Positions 18,379-26,957 of a stretch of DNA of 64,000 bases are shown here, one piece after another. Numbering within the stretch: the first letter of the stretch is position 1; the number at the start of each line of letters is the position of its first letter. Source of the stretch: an uncultured Alphaproteobacteria bacterium (GTDB taxonomy: Bacteria; Pseudomonadota; Alphaproteobacteria; Rhizobiales; Rhizobiaceae). The stretch covers positions 376,001 through 440,000 of the forward strand of contig CAKMZB010000002.1 in assembly GCA_929200315.1 (NCBI GenBank), read 5' to 3'. Under the pieces are notes generated by a model. It was not told where the DNA came from, searched no databases, and saw nothing but the letters and a program-made list of their open reading frames with translations. Made by a program: the position numbers and the translations under genes.

Positions 18379-19071
18379 ATGCGTTTTTGTTCAATCTTAC
18401 TTGCCAGTTTGGGCTCTGCTTTTCTTCTGAATGGCGGGGCAGGCGCTCACCCGTGCCAAACCGGATCAGCTGTTACCGGAACGATTGTACCGGACGGCAC
18501 GAGCGACGGGTTTGCGCTTTTGGGCGAGGAGCGCAGCTTCGTACTGGCCGGTTTGGTCTTTGAGCAAGTTGTTGATGTGCCCGAGGGGGAGGTGAAGCTT
18601 TACCCGGCCCGCGAGCACCTCGACCGCTACGGACGTCTTCCGGTTTTCGTCTTTCTGGGGGGGCAATTTCTACAAGAAACTTTGCTTGACCATGGAAAGG
18701 CTCTCGCTGATCCACGCGATCTCAACCGGGTTTGCGCCCTGATGCTGCTTGCGGCGGAGCCGGCGGGCATTGTCGTCAGAACGGATGATCTTGAGGGATT
18801 GGCAAGTCGTGTCGGGCATTTCGCTGCTGTCCGCGGACGAGTTTTATCCATCGGCGACCGGGAACGTGTGCTCTACCTCAATTTCGGCGGAAACTGGGCG
18901 CAAGACTTCACAGTTTCCGTGGCCAAGCTTGGCCGCAACCGTTACCAAGGTGACATTGAGGCGCTCCACGACTTGGTGGGGCACGAGATTACCGTGCGGG
19001 GAACGCTTGAAGAGAGAAGAGGCCCGCTGCTGCGGCTGACAGATGAACAGCGTCTCCAACGCCATGATTGA
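18379..19071 (+). CDS. Exported protein with nuclease-like (SNase) fold
   Basis: Predicted secreted or periplasmic protein of 230 residues with a signal peptide (about 1-23, ending GAGA). Residues 30-110 resemble a staphylococcal-nuclease-like OB barrel, with DRYGR at 82-86 as in that family, but the full set of catalytic arginines and acids is not obvious. Residues 140-225 look like a second OB-type domain. ATG 18379 was chosen because it starts at the signal peptide. Its stop overlaps the start of the M48 lipoprotein by eight bases, so the two are probably translationally coupled. Confidence 0.6.
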   Translation: MRFCSILLASLGSAFLLNGGAGAHPCQTGSAVTGTIVPDGTSDGFALLGEERSFVLAGLVFEQVVDVPEGEVKLYPAREHLDRYGRLPVFVFLGGQFLQETLLDHGKALADPRDLNRVCALMLLAAEPAGIVVRTDDLEGLASRVGHFAAVRGRVLSIGDRERVLYLNFGGNWAQDFTVSVAKLGRNRYQGDIEALHDLVGHEITVRGTLEERRGPLLRLTDEQRLQRHD

Positions 19072-20545
19072 TTATCGCTCCTTCGCGCGTCTGCTGCTGG
19101 TCGCGGCGGCAAGCTTTGGGCTGGCGTCATGCCAGGTGCTCACCTCTATCCAAAACGATGTCGCCGCCAACACTCTCGCAGCAGATGGACCAGTGACAGT
19201 GGAAAGTGTGCGGGGGAAGGATCGCCAGGCACGCCTCGGTGCGCGGGAACATCCGCAGGTCATCCGCTCCAATGGTGGGCTCTATCGCAATGCCGCAATG
19301 GAAGAGTTGATCGCTGTCATTGTCGGCGATCTTATCGCGGTGAGCGAAGACGGTCGTGCCTATGAAGTGACGCTGCTCGACACGCCGAAGGTCAATGCTT
19401 TTGCGCTACCGGGCGGCTATATCTACATCACCCGCGGTCTGCTGGCGTTGGCGGGCGATGGGTCCGAGGTTGCTGCGGTTTTGTCTCACGAAATGGCGCA
19501 TGTGCGGGCCAATCACGGCATTCAGCGTTCGCAGCAAGTCGCGTCTGGCGCGTTGGTGAGGGAAGTGTTGTCAGATGTTGTGACAAATGAGCGTGCTGGC
19601 GCCGTCGCCGGGAGCGCAGCAGAGCAGCGCCGCGCCGCTTTTACCCAGAAGCAGGAATTGCAGGCTGATGCGCTGGGCATCAAGCTGCTGGCTGAAGCGG
19701 GCTATGACCCCTTCGCAGCGGCACGGTTTCTCGATTCTCTGGAGCGCTACACGGCCTGGCGGGATGGGGCTTCGACACGGCTTCGCGGGGTCTTCAGTGA
19801 TCGCGAGAGCTCTCATCCCTCAACGCCGCGGCGTATCGAACTTGCCCGTCGCCATGCCCGCGCCATTAGCCCGCCTGGTGAGGGCAAGCGGGAACGGGAC
19901 CGTTATCTTGCAGCACTGGAAGGCATGACCTTTGGCGACAAATCGTCGGAAGGTTTCGTGCGCGGTAACACCTTTGCTCATGTCGGGCTGGATTTTGCCT
20001 TTGACGTGCCGAATGGTTTCACCCTCTCTAACCGCACAGACGGCGTGTTGGGGGAGGGGCCAAACGAGCAATTGGTGCGCTTTGACTCTGTCTCTATTGA
20101 GGGCCGCCCTGATCCTGAAGGTTATCTGGCATCCGGTTGGCTTGCCGGGATCGTTCCCAATTCTATTTCTGCCGGCACGGTTGGCGGCCTGCCTGCGGCG
20201 AGCGCGACGGCTCTTTCGGAGGACTGGCGATTATCAACGACAGCGATTGCCTATGAAGGGCGTTACTATCGCTTTATTCTGGCTACGCCCCGCAGGGGAG
20301 CTGCGCCGAGCGCACGGGCTTTGGGGATTGCTCGATCCTTTCGCAGGTTATCTGCTCTCGAACGCCGCCGCTTGAGGCCCCTGCAGCTCAGAATCGTACC
20401 CTTCAAAGCGCGTGATGACGTAGCCAAGATGGCGCGCCGCATGGATGGTGTGGAGAACCCAGTCGGCCTTTTCCGCGCACTTAACGGGCTTGATGAGGGG
20501 CAGCTTCCGATTGCCGGAACACCGGTGAAGATCGTGACTGACTAG
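19064..20545 (+). CDS. M48-family metalloprotease lipoprotein
   Basis: Predicted periplasmic zinc protease anchored by lipid, 493 residues. The lipobox is LASC (C23). The zinc motif HEMAH is at 142-146, and the downstream ELQADALG supplies the third ligand. The family (BepA/LoiP-like) degrades or assembles outer-membrane proteins. The C-terminal ~55 residues resemble a small LysM-like or substrate-binding region common in alphaproteobacterial members. ATG 19064 is preferred over an in-frame start seven codons earlier because it gives a compact lipoprotein signal. Confidence 0.87.
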   Translation: MIDYRSFARLLLVAAASFGLASCQVLTSIQNDVAANTLAADGPVTVESVRGKDRQARLGAREHPQVIRSNGGLYRNAAMEELIAVIVGDLIAVSEDGRAYEVTLLDTPKVNAFALPGGYIYITRGLLALAGDGSEVAAVLSHEMAHVRANHGIQRSQQVASGALVREVLSDVVTNERAGAVAGSAAEQRRAAFTQKQELQADALGIKLLAEAGYDPFAAARFLDSLERYTAWRDGASTRLRGVFSDRESSHPSTPRRIELARRHARAISPPGEGKRERDRYLAALEGMTFGDKSSEGFVRGNTFAHVGLDFAFDVPNGFTLSNRTDGVLGEGPNEQLVRFDSVSIEGRPDPEGYLASGWLAGIVPNSISAGTVGGLPAASATALSEDWRLSTTAIAYEGRYYRFILATPRRGAAPSARALGIARSFRRLSALERRRLRPLQLRIVPFKARDDVAKMARRMDGVENPVGLFRALNGLDEGQLPIAGTPVKIVTD

Positions 20546-20558
20546 GGTGTTTCACCCT
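20544..20558. terminator. Hairpin at the convergent M48/xerD gene ends
   Basis: AGGGTG-TTT-CACCCT, a perfect 6-bp inverted repeat spanning the stop codons of the M48 protease gene (plus) and xerD (minus). It probably works as a compact bidirectional terminator; there is no T-run. Confidence 0.4.
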
Positions 20559-21469
20559 GCATTCTGGGCGAGCGGGTGGGCCTGTTCGACCAAAGATCGC
20601 ATCCGTTCGGCCAGAACGTGAGTATAGATCTGCGTTGTGGAAATGTCGGCATGGCCGAGCAGCATTTGCACTGCGCGCAGGTCCGCCCCTCCGGCGAGGA
20701 GGTGACTGGCAAAGGCATGACGCATGACGTGGGGTGAGACGAGGGCCGCGCGCAAGCCAGCACGGCTGGCCAGGCCTTTCAGCTCGCGGGCAAAATGTTG
20801 GCGCGACAGATGCCCGCCCGCGCCGGGAAAGAGATACCCGCCCTCCTTGAGCGCACTTCCTGCAAGAGTGCGGTAAGCCTTCAGCGCGTCCAGCGCCTTG
20901 GCCGTGAGCGGAACGAGCCGTTCCTTACTCCCCTTACCCCGCACGACCATCGACCGCCCATCGCCCTTCGTCACAGTATTTAGCGGCAGGGCGACAAGCT
21001 CGCTGACGCGCAGGCCGGTGGCGTAGAGCAGTTCCAGTGCCGCGTGGTTGCGCGCAGCCCGGAGCAGCGCCGCATCGGTGCGTGCATTGTCCACTTCGAT
21101 CTCTGCATGAAGGAGAAGGCGGTCAACTTCCTCCTCGCTCATGATCTTGGGAAGGCTTGCCAGCGGCTTTGCGCTGTCGATTGTCGTCGTTGGGTCGTCT
21201 ACGCGCAAACCTTCAGCGTAGCAGAACCGGTAAAGTTGGCGCAAAACGGAGAGTTTGCGCATTTGGGAGGACGCGGCCTGACCCGATTGAGCAAGGCTTG
21301 CAATGAAACCACGCAAATTTTCGGTGGATGCGTCAATGAGGTTTGTTCCGCGCAGATGACACGCGGCTTCTTCCAAATCACAGCGATAGGCAGCAAGCGT
21401 GTTCGCCGCCGCACCGCGTTCGGCACTCATCATCTCCAGAAAAATGTCGATTAGCGCATCGTTTCTCAT
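20552..21469 (-). CDS. xerD: Tyrosine recombinase XerD
   Basis: Site-specific recombinase that resolves chromosome dimers at dif with XerC. The 305 residues have the SAM-like N-terminal domain (1-90) and a complete catalytic set: R154, K182, H247-x-x-R250, H273 and nucleophile Y282. The frame stays open far upstream, but ATG 21469 gives the family N-terminus (LIDIFLEMMSAERGAAANTLAAY). Location beside the small membrane protein and divergent aroK is usual for xerD in Rhizobiales-type genomes, which favours XerD over XerC. Confidence 0.9.
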   Translation of the reverse strand: MRNDALIDIFLEMMSAERGAAANTLAAYRCDLEEAACHLRGTNLIDASTENLRGFIASLAQSGQAASSQMRKLSVLRQLYRFCYAEGLRVDDPTTTIDSAKPLASLPKIMSEEEVDRLLLHAEIEVDNARTDAALLRAARNHAALELLYATGLRVSELVALPLNTVTKGDGRSMVVRGKGSKERLVPLTAKALDALKAYRTLAGSALKEGGYLFPGAGGHLSRQHFARELKGLASRAGLRAALVSPHVMRHAFASHLLAGGADLRAVQMLLGHADISTTQIYTHVLAERMRSLVEQAHPLAQNAG

Positions 21470-21504
21470 AGCCCCAAGTCTGCCTGCAGGCTGTGGAGAA
21501 AGGC

Positions 21505-21654
21505 TTAAAGGTCGCGATTGATGATCGCACCAGGGATTCTCACGCGCATTTCCCGCTCCTGCGGCTCCACCATTGTCGCGAGCGCAAACATGCCCGCATA
21601 GGCGAGACCGCCCAAAATAGCGCAAAAGACAAGGAACCGGATGAGACTCGGCAC
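21505..21654 (-). CDS. Small single-pass membrane protein
   Basis: A 49-residue protein beginning at GTG 21654 (PSLIRFLVFCAILGGLAYAG), with one transmembrane segment near residues 5-25 and a charged tail ending REMRVRIPGAIINRDL. It lies between xerD and the divergent aroK. I recall a similar short protein at this place in related genomes, but no function is known to me. The frame continues 23 codons upstream without a start that looks better. Confidence 0.55.
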   Translation of the reverse strand: MPSLIRFLVFCAILGGLAYAGMFALATMVEPQEREMRVRIPGAIINRDL

Positions 21655-21866
21655 TGTGTGGTTCTCCAGAACAATCACGACGCGGCACGCATCTTGACGT
21701 GCCTTTAACACAATCATTCCCATGGGCGGCGCTGAAATTCAATTGCGATGCGTCACGCAAGCGCAGTACTCTCCCGCCTTGTCCCGCAAAGGGCTATGTC
21801 TTATGTGCTGTTTCGGCACATCGCCTTTCACCATTTCGACAAAGCATACCGAGACCAGACATCACC

Positions 21867-22484
21867 GTGAACGCTGTCACCAATCAAGAAATAAACCGCG
21901 CCGTTATTGCGGATCGCTCAAGCACCATTCGCCGTGCCCTTGCAGGGCACTCGATCGTCCTGGTGGGTATCATGGGGGTGGGGAAATCCACCATCGGCAA
22001 ACGGCTGTCGCAATATCTCGACATCACTTTTGTGGATGCCGACAAGGAGATCGAAAAAGCCGCCGGCATGACCGTGCAGGATATTTTTGACCAGTTTGGT
22101 GAGAGAGCTTTCCGCGACGGTGAGCAGAAGGTCATCAAACGGTTGATGGGTGAAAGCCAGTGTATTCTGGCAACCGGTGGCGGAGCCTTCATGAATGATG
22201 GCATCCGCGAGGATGTGAAGGAAGGTGGCGTATCCGTTTGGCTCGACGCGAATCTCGACATTCTCATGAAGCGCGTACAGCGTCGCTCCGACCGCCCATT
22301 GCTGAAGACGGAAGATCCGGAAGCAACGATGAAGGCACTGCTGGATGAACGCAATCCGGTTTATGCGCTGGCTGACGTGAAGATTGAGAGCCGCACGGTC
22401 TCCCGTGATGTGATTGCCGCCGAACTTGTTGATCTGCTTGCCGATGCGCTTCCCGCGCTGGCGGAGGAGCGGGGCTGGAAATAA
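21867..22484 (+). CDS. aroK: Shikimate kinase
   Basis: Phosphorylates shikimate in the chorismate pathway, 205 residues. The P-loop GIMGVGKST is at 34-42, the shikimate-binding FVDADKEIE starts at 55, and CILATGGGAF and the lid region QRRSDRPLLKT follow. The N-terminus (about 25 residues before the P-loop) is longer than in E. coli AroK, as in related bacteria. GTG 21867 was taken; the upstream open frame has no family similarity. Its stop overlaps the aroB ATG. Confidence 0.93.
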   Translation: MNAVTNQEINRAVIADRSSTIRRALAGHSIVLVGIMGVGKSTIGKRLSQYLDITFVDADKEIEKAAGMTVQDIFDQFGERAFRDGEQKVIKRLMGESQCILATGGGAFMNDGIREDVKEGGVSVWLDANLDILMKRVQRRSDRPLLKTEDPEATMKALLDERNPVYALADVKIESRTVSRDVIAAELVDLLADALPALAEERGWK

Positions 22485-23629
22485 TGCCAGACCCGGGCCT
22501 AACGCAGACCGGGGTGGAAACAGTCCGGGTCGATCTGGGCCCCAGGTCCTACGATATCTGCATTGGAGATGGTGTGCTTGCCTCTGTTGGTGAGCACTTT
22601 GCAGAGCTGCGCCCGGGTGCTCGCGCCGCGATTGTGACCGACGAGACGGTCGACGTTATCCATGGCGATGCCTTACGCGCCCATCTCGACCAGGCAAATA
22701 TCAGCCATGTGACCATCGCCGTGCCCGCTGGCGAGGTGTCGAAGAGTTTTGCGTCTCTTCAAGATGTCGTCACGCAGTTGCTCGCGGCTGGTATGGAACG
22801 CGGGGATGTCGTGCTCGCCTTCGGTGGCGGGGTGGTTGGTGATCTTGCTGGTTTTGCCGCCGGGATTACCCGTCGCGGTATGGATTTAGTGCAAATCCCG
22901 ACATCCTTACTCGCGCAGGTCGATTCCTCTGTTGGAGGCAAGACCGGTATCAATGCGGCACAGGGAAAGAACCTTGTTGGTCTCTTCAACCAGCCACAAT
23001 TGGTTCTCGCCGATACAGTTTTGCTCGATACGCTGCCGAAGCGCGAATTGCGGGCAGGTTACGCCGAGATGCTGAAATATGGTGCCATCGACCGGCCGGA
23101 CTTTTTTGCCTGGCTGGAAGACAATCATGCTGCCGTTTTTTTTGGCGGCGACGCCCGTCGTCATGCTGTTGCGACTTCGTGCCGGGTCAAGGCCGATGTG
23201 GTTAAGGCAGACGAATTGGAGGGTGGCGTTCGGGCACTGCTCAATCTCGGCCACACATTTGGCCACGCACTGGAGGCGGCGGTGGATTATGACGCGAGGC
23301 GTCTGGTCCATGGGGAAGGGGTTGCGATCGGCATGGTCCTTGCCCACGAATTTTCCGCCCGCATGAACCATTGTTCGCCGGACGAGGCGATCCGCCTGCG
23401 CGCGCATCTTACCGCTGTTGGCCTGCCGACAGACATCACCACCATTCCCGGCAGTGAAGCCTTCACCACCGAGCGGTTGATGGACGCGATTGCTCAGGAC
23501 AAGAAAGTGAAGCGCGGAGCGCTGACCTTCATTCTTACTCGCGGTATCGGCGAAGCCTTTGTTGCCGATGATGTTCCGCGGGCGGAAGCTTCCGCTTTTC
23601 TCGACCAAAAACTCGCCACCAAGGAGTAA
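22484..23629 (+). CDS. aroB: 3-dehydroquinate synthase
   Basis: NAD+- and metal-dependent cyclisation of DAHP to 3-dehydroquinate, 381 residues. The nucleotide-binding GGGVVGDLAGFAAGITRRG, the segment PTSLLAQVDSSVGGKTGIN and the metal-site NLGHTFGHALE are all present. The ATG overlaps the aroK stop (TAATG), so the two are translationally coupled, and the CNNM transporter follows seven bases on. Confidence 0.96.
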   Translation: MPDPGLTQTGVETVRVDLGPRSYDICIGDGVLASVGEHFAELRPGARAAIVTDETVDVIHGDALRAHLDQANISHVTIAVPAGEVSKSFASLQDVVTQLLAAGMERGDVVLAFGGGVVGDLAGFAAGITRRGMDLVQIPTSLLAQVDSSVGGKTGINAAQGKNLVGLFNQPQLVLADTVLLDTLPKRELRAGYAEMLKYGAIDRPDFFAWLEDNHAAVFFGGDARRHAVATSCRVKADVVKADELEGGVRALLNLGHTFGHALEAAVDYDARRLVHGEGVAIGMVLAHEFSARMNHCSPDEAIRLRAHLTAVGLPTDITTIPGSEAFTTERLMDAIAQDKKVKRGALTFILTRGIGEAFVADDVPRAEASAFLDQKLATKE

Positions 23630-23635
23630 CCGGTC

Positions 23636-24910
23636 ATGCTTTCCCTCTGGCTCACCGCCGGTGCAATCATCCTGCTCATTATGCTGTCGGGCTTTTTCTC
23701 AGGCTCGGAAACGGCGCTCACGGCGGTTTCCCGCGCGCGTATTCTTTCCATGGAGAAAGCTGGCAACAGCCGGGCTGCGCTCGTCTCTTATCTGATCGGT
23801 ATTCAGGAGCGGCTGATTGGTGCGTTGCTGCTGTCCAACAACCTCGTCAACATTTTGGCCTCGGCGCTGGCTACGAGCCTCTTCATCACACTCTTTGGTG
23901 ATATCGGTGTGGTCTATGCGACCATTGTGATGACCACTCTGGTGGTGATCTTTGCTGAAGTGCTGCCGAAGAGTTGGGCGATTTCTGGCCCTGATCGTTT
24001 TGCGCTCTTTGTCGCGCCGCTGGTTGCCGTTGTGGTGAAAGTTGCCGGGCCGGTCACAGCGCTGGTCTCCTGGATCGTGCGCCGTGTGTTGCGCGTCTTT
24101 GGTGTTGATCTTGATGAGAATTCCAACGTCCTTTCAGCTCATGATGAGCTGCGTGGCACAGTGGATGTGCTCCACCGCGACGGCTCGGTGGTCAAGGATG
24201 ACCGTGACCGTGTGGGCGGTGTGTTGGATCTGCATGAATTGGAACTCTCCGACGTCATGGTCCACCGCACATCCGTTCTTTCCATCGACGCGGATCAAAA
24301 GCCCGCAACGCAAGTGCGGCAGATTCTCGCCTCCCCCTATACCCGCCTGCCGGTTTGGTCAGGCGAAGCCGACAACATTATCGGCATTGTCCATTCAAAG
24401 GACATGCTGCGAGCGCTCGCCGCCGACCGCTACTCCACCAGCAAATTCGATATTCGTTCGGTAATGGCTGAGGCTTGGTTTGTGCCCGAATCCACTACTT
24501 TGCGCGACCAGCTTGAAGCCTTTCTGCGCAAGCAGGCACATATGGCCATGGTGGTGGACGAATATGGCGAGGTGGAAGGCCTTGTGACGCTTGAAGATAT
24601 TCTCGAAGAGATCGTTGGAGAGATTGCCGATGAACATGACGAAACGCTCCTCGGTCTAACGCCGCAAACCGACGGCGCCTATATCGTCGATGGTACACTG
24701 CCGATCCGCGATCTCAACCGTGCGTTGGAATGGGATTTGCCGGATGATGAAGCAACTACCGTTGCAGGCCTCGTCATCCATGAAGCGCAGATGATTCCCG
24801 AGGAAAAGCAAACCTTTACCTTCCACAACAAACGCTTTGTCGTGCTCAAGCGGGAGCGCAATCGTGTCGCGCAATTGCGCGTGCGCGCGTTGGACAAGGT
24901 TGTTGTTTAG
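23636..24910 (+). CDS. CNNM/CorC-family (HlyC) membrane protein with CBS domains
   Basis: Inner-membrane protein of the CNNM/CorC Mg2+ efflux family, 424 residues. A DUF21 domain with three or four helices spans about 1-185 (SGFFSGSETALTAVSRARI at its start). A CBS pair follows at about 215-330 (MVDEYGEVEGLVTLEDILEEIVGEI), then a CorC_HlyC domain at about 345-424. AAGGAG before the ATG overlaps the aroB stop, so it is the third gene of aroK-aroB-CNNM. Confidence 0.9.
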   Translation: MLSLWLTAGAIILLIMLSGFFSGSETALTAVSRARILSMEKAGNSRAALVSYLIGIQERLIGALLLSNNLVNILASALATSLFITLFGDIGVVYATIVMTTLVVIFAEVLPKSWAISGPDRFALFVAPLVAVVVKVAGPVTALVSWIVRRVLRVFGVDLDENSNVLSAHDELRGTVDVLHRDGSVVKDDRDRVGGVLDLHELELSDVMVHRTSVLSIDADQKPATQVRQILASPYTRLPVWSGEADNIIGIVHSKDMLRALAADRYSTSKFDIRSVMAEAWFVPESTTLRDQLEAFLRKQAHMAMVVDEYGEVEGLVTLEDILEEIVGEIADEHDETLLGLTPQTDGAYIVDGTLPIRDLNRALEWDLPDDEATTVAGLVIHEAQMIPEEKQTFTFHNKRFVVLKRERNRVAQLRVRALDKVVV

Positions 24911-24920
24911 GCTGGCCTAA
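24907..24920. terminator. Short palindrome at convergent gene ends
   Basis: TTAGGC-TG-GCCTAA spans the stops of the CNNM gene and the DUF3108 gene. It is the only hairpin in the six-base gap and may help end both transcripts. Confidence 0.3.
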
Positions 24921-25690
24921 TTGGTCTGGAAACGAACGGCCCGCCCCTTGGCACGACCGTCATCGGTCATCACGTTAAAGGCAAAAAGGCCGTAAGCGGC
25001 GGCATCCCCAATCTGTGCAAAACTCACGCTCATGTCCTGATTGCCGGTCCAGAATTTGATGTTCTTCTTGAAGGGACGATGGCCGGAGACGGGCTGAAAG
25101 CGCAGGCTGCATGTATGGACGCGGCCTGCGAACCCCTCCGCCTTGCCCTGTGTGGTGCTCTTGTAGCGCAGCACCAGATTGAAGCGATTCTTGCCATCGA
25201 AAATTGGGATCGTGCGGTTGCAAACCGCGTCTCCCTTTCCGACTTCAGATGGTGCAACCGGCAGAATGAGTGCGGCAGCCGGGTCGATCACACTTGCCAG
25301 ATGTGCCTTGGTAAGAGGGACAGTTCCAGCCTTATACTTAATCGGCGGCACATTCCCGATTTCCGATATCCGACGTCCTTTGAAGCCGAGGCGCAGCTCA
25401 CCGCTCTTGCGGGGCCGTTTGTAGGTGGTGAGGTGGGATGTCGGGGCAAGCGTGCGGTCTTCTAAGATACCCTGCGCGAAAAATTGCGCTTTGGTGGGGG
25501 CGACTACACGCAATAATCCTGTGGTCCGCACTGTGCCGGAATAAGAATACTCGCCGTCTTCTACTACCGTATCGGCCTTCATGCTGGCGATAGGGATACC
25601 CAGGAACGATAACCGCAACTCAGAAGAGACGGTGGCTGCGCCTGCTGGTGTGGCGGCAAGCAGGAAAATAACTGCCAGGACGGCTTTCAT
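24917..25690 (-). CDS. DUF3108 domain exported protein
   Basis: A 257-residue protein with a clean signal peptide (1-18, ATPAGA), predicted periplasmic. The rest is beta-rich and carries DUF3108-type features (LRLSFLGIPIASMKADTVVEDGEYSYSG, then FDGKNRFNLVLRYKS). ATG 25690 fits the signal peptide better than the start 15 codons upstream. Function is unknown; the family is often near rpmB in alphaproteobacteria. Confidence 0.75.
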   Translation of the reverse strand: MKAVLAVIFLLAATPAGAATVSSELRLSFLGIPIASMKADTVVEDGEYSYSGTVRTTGLLRVVAPTKAQFFAQGILEDRTLAPTSHLTTYKRPRKSGELRLGFKGRRISEIGNVPPIKYKAGTVPLTKAHLASVIDPAAALILPVAPSEVGKGDAVCNRTIPIFDGKNRFNLVLRYKSTTQGKAEGFAGRVHTCSLRFQPVSGHRPFKKNIKFWTGNQDMSVSFAQIGDAAAYGLFAFNVMTDDGRAKGRAVRFQTN

Positions 25691-25790
25691 GTGACCAGGC
25701 TTTCTGCTCGGACGGCGTACGAGGTGAAGATACAATCATCGCCAGCAATCCGGCGAAACTGGGATCGTTTGATCATAGGACGCATGAACC

Positions 25791-25819
25791 TTGACTGAAC
25801 GCGAAAGCGGCTCTAACAC
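25791..25819 (+). promoter_or_regulatory. Probable sigma-70 promoter of rpmB
   Basis: TTGACT (25791-25796), a 17-nt spacer and TAACAC (25814-25819) lie about 110 bases upstream of rpmB. It is the only good promoter pair in the 190-bp gap. The leader contains a GGAGAGACTTTATCTCTCGC hairpin at about 25851-25870. Confidence 0.5.
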
Positions 25820-25927
25820 GCCGCAACGCCCCGCTTGCGATGTCCGCGAGGAGAGACTTTATCTCTCGCATCCGCCTGCGGCCTCCATTTGTTGATGATC
25901 GCCTATCTGCCCGAAAGGGGTTTTGCC

Positions 25928-26227
25928 ATGTCCCGCCGTTGTGAGCTTACCGGTAAGTCCGTGATGACCGGTAACAACGTGTCCCACGCCAACAACAAGA
26001 CACGCCGCCGTTTCCTCCCCAATCTCGTCAATGTGACGCTGACCAGCGATGCACTGGAGCAATCCATTCGCCTGCGCGTTGCTGCTGCTGCTCTGCGCAC
26101 TGTCGAGCACCGCGGTGGTCTGGACGCCTTTTTGATGAAGGAAAAGGAAGCCAATCTATCTGCCAAGGCCGCTCTGCTGCGCAAGCAGATCGCCAAGAAG
26201 CTGGCTGAGACTCCTGCCGCTGCCTAA
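25928..26227 (+). CDS. rpmB: 50S ribosomal protein L28
   Basis: Large-subunit ribosomal protein, 99 residues, the usual alphaproteobacterial length. [31 protein letters not shown] is the conserved N-terminus. ATG 25928 has AAGGGG upstream; the frame is open before it, but those codons are unrelated to L28. Confidence 0.97.
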   Translation: MSRRCELTGKSVMTGNNVSHANNKTRRRFLPNLVNVTLTSDALEQSIRLRVAAAALRTVEHRGGLDAFLMKEKEANLSAKAALLRKQIAKKLAETPAAA

Positions 26228-26330
26228 GGCAGCATGGCGATCTCCTTTTTTCTTTTGCTGACGAGGGCGCGCATCGCGAGGAGCGGTGGGTGCCCTTTTC
26301 GCATGTCTTTGTGATAGAATCGAACACACC

Positions 26331-26957
26331 ATGATTGCACAGCGCTCCCTCGCTCCGTTCATCGTCGCCATGGCTCTGGTTGTCGTCGCATCCAACGTGC
26401 TGGTGCAATATCCGGTCGGCTTCGTGTTGGGTGATGTCAATCTGGGTGACATTCTCACTTGGGGTGCTTTCACTTACCCGGTGGCCTTCTTTGTCACTGA
26501 CCTCACCAATCGCGTCTTTGGGCCCGCCAAGGCGCGCAAGGTTGTGCTTGCGGGTTTTGTCATTGCTGTTGCGCTCTCCATCTGGCTTGCAAGCCCCCGC
26601 ATCGCAATTGCCTCGGGCATCGCGTTCCTGATGGCGCAATTGCTCGATGTTTCCGTCTTCAACGCCCTTCGTGAGGGGCGTTGGTGGCGCGCACCGCTGA
26701 TCTCGAGTCTCGCAGGCTCTGCCCTCGACACATTGATCTTCTTTGCCCTTGCTTTTGCCCCACTCTTCGGCGCGCTGGACTTTGGCGGCGAAGATGGTTC
26801 CCTGGGCTTTGCTGTAAAACTGCTTGGAGTTGGCAGCGAGGTTCCACTTTGGATTTCGCTTGCTCTGGGTGACTTCCTGGTAAAGGTATTGGTCGGGCTC
26901 GCGATGCTGCTGCCCTATGCAGCCCTTGCCCCGTACCTGGGACGGGCGGAAGCTTAG
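26331..26957 (+). CDS. VUT-family queuosine-precursor transporter (YhhQ-like)
   Basis: Six-helix inner-membrane protein of 208 residues. [17 protein letters not shown] near residues 49-65 is the family signature (YPxxFxxTDxxxE/R). Homologues import the 7-deazaguanine precursors preQ0/preQ1 for queuosine in tRNA. ATG 26331 starts directly at the first helix. Its stop overlaps that of the convergent cobT by four bases. Confidence 0.85.
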   Translation: MIAQRSLAPFIVAMALVVVASNVLVQYPVGFVLGDVNLGDILTWGAFTYPVAFFVTDLTNRVFGPAKARKVVLAGFVIAVALSIWLASPRIAIASGIAFLMAQLLDVSVFNALREGRWWRAPLISSLAGSALDTLIFFALAFAPLFGALDFGGEDGSLGFAVKLLGVGSEVPLWISLALGDFLVKVLVGLAMLLPYAALAPYLGRAEA

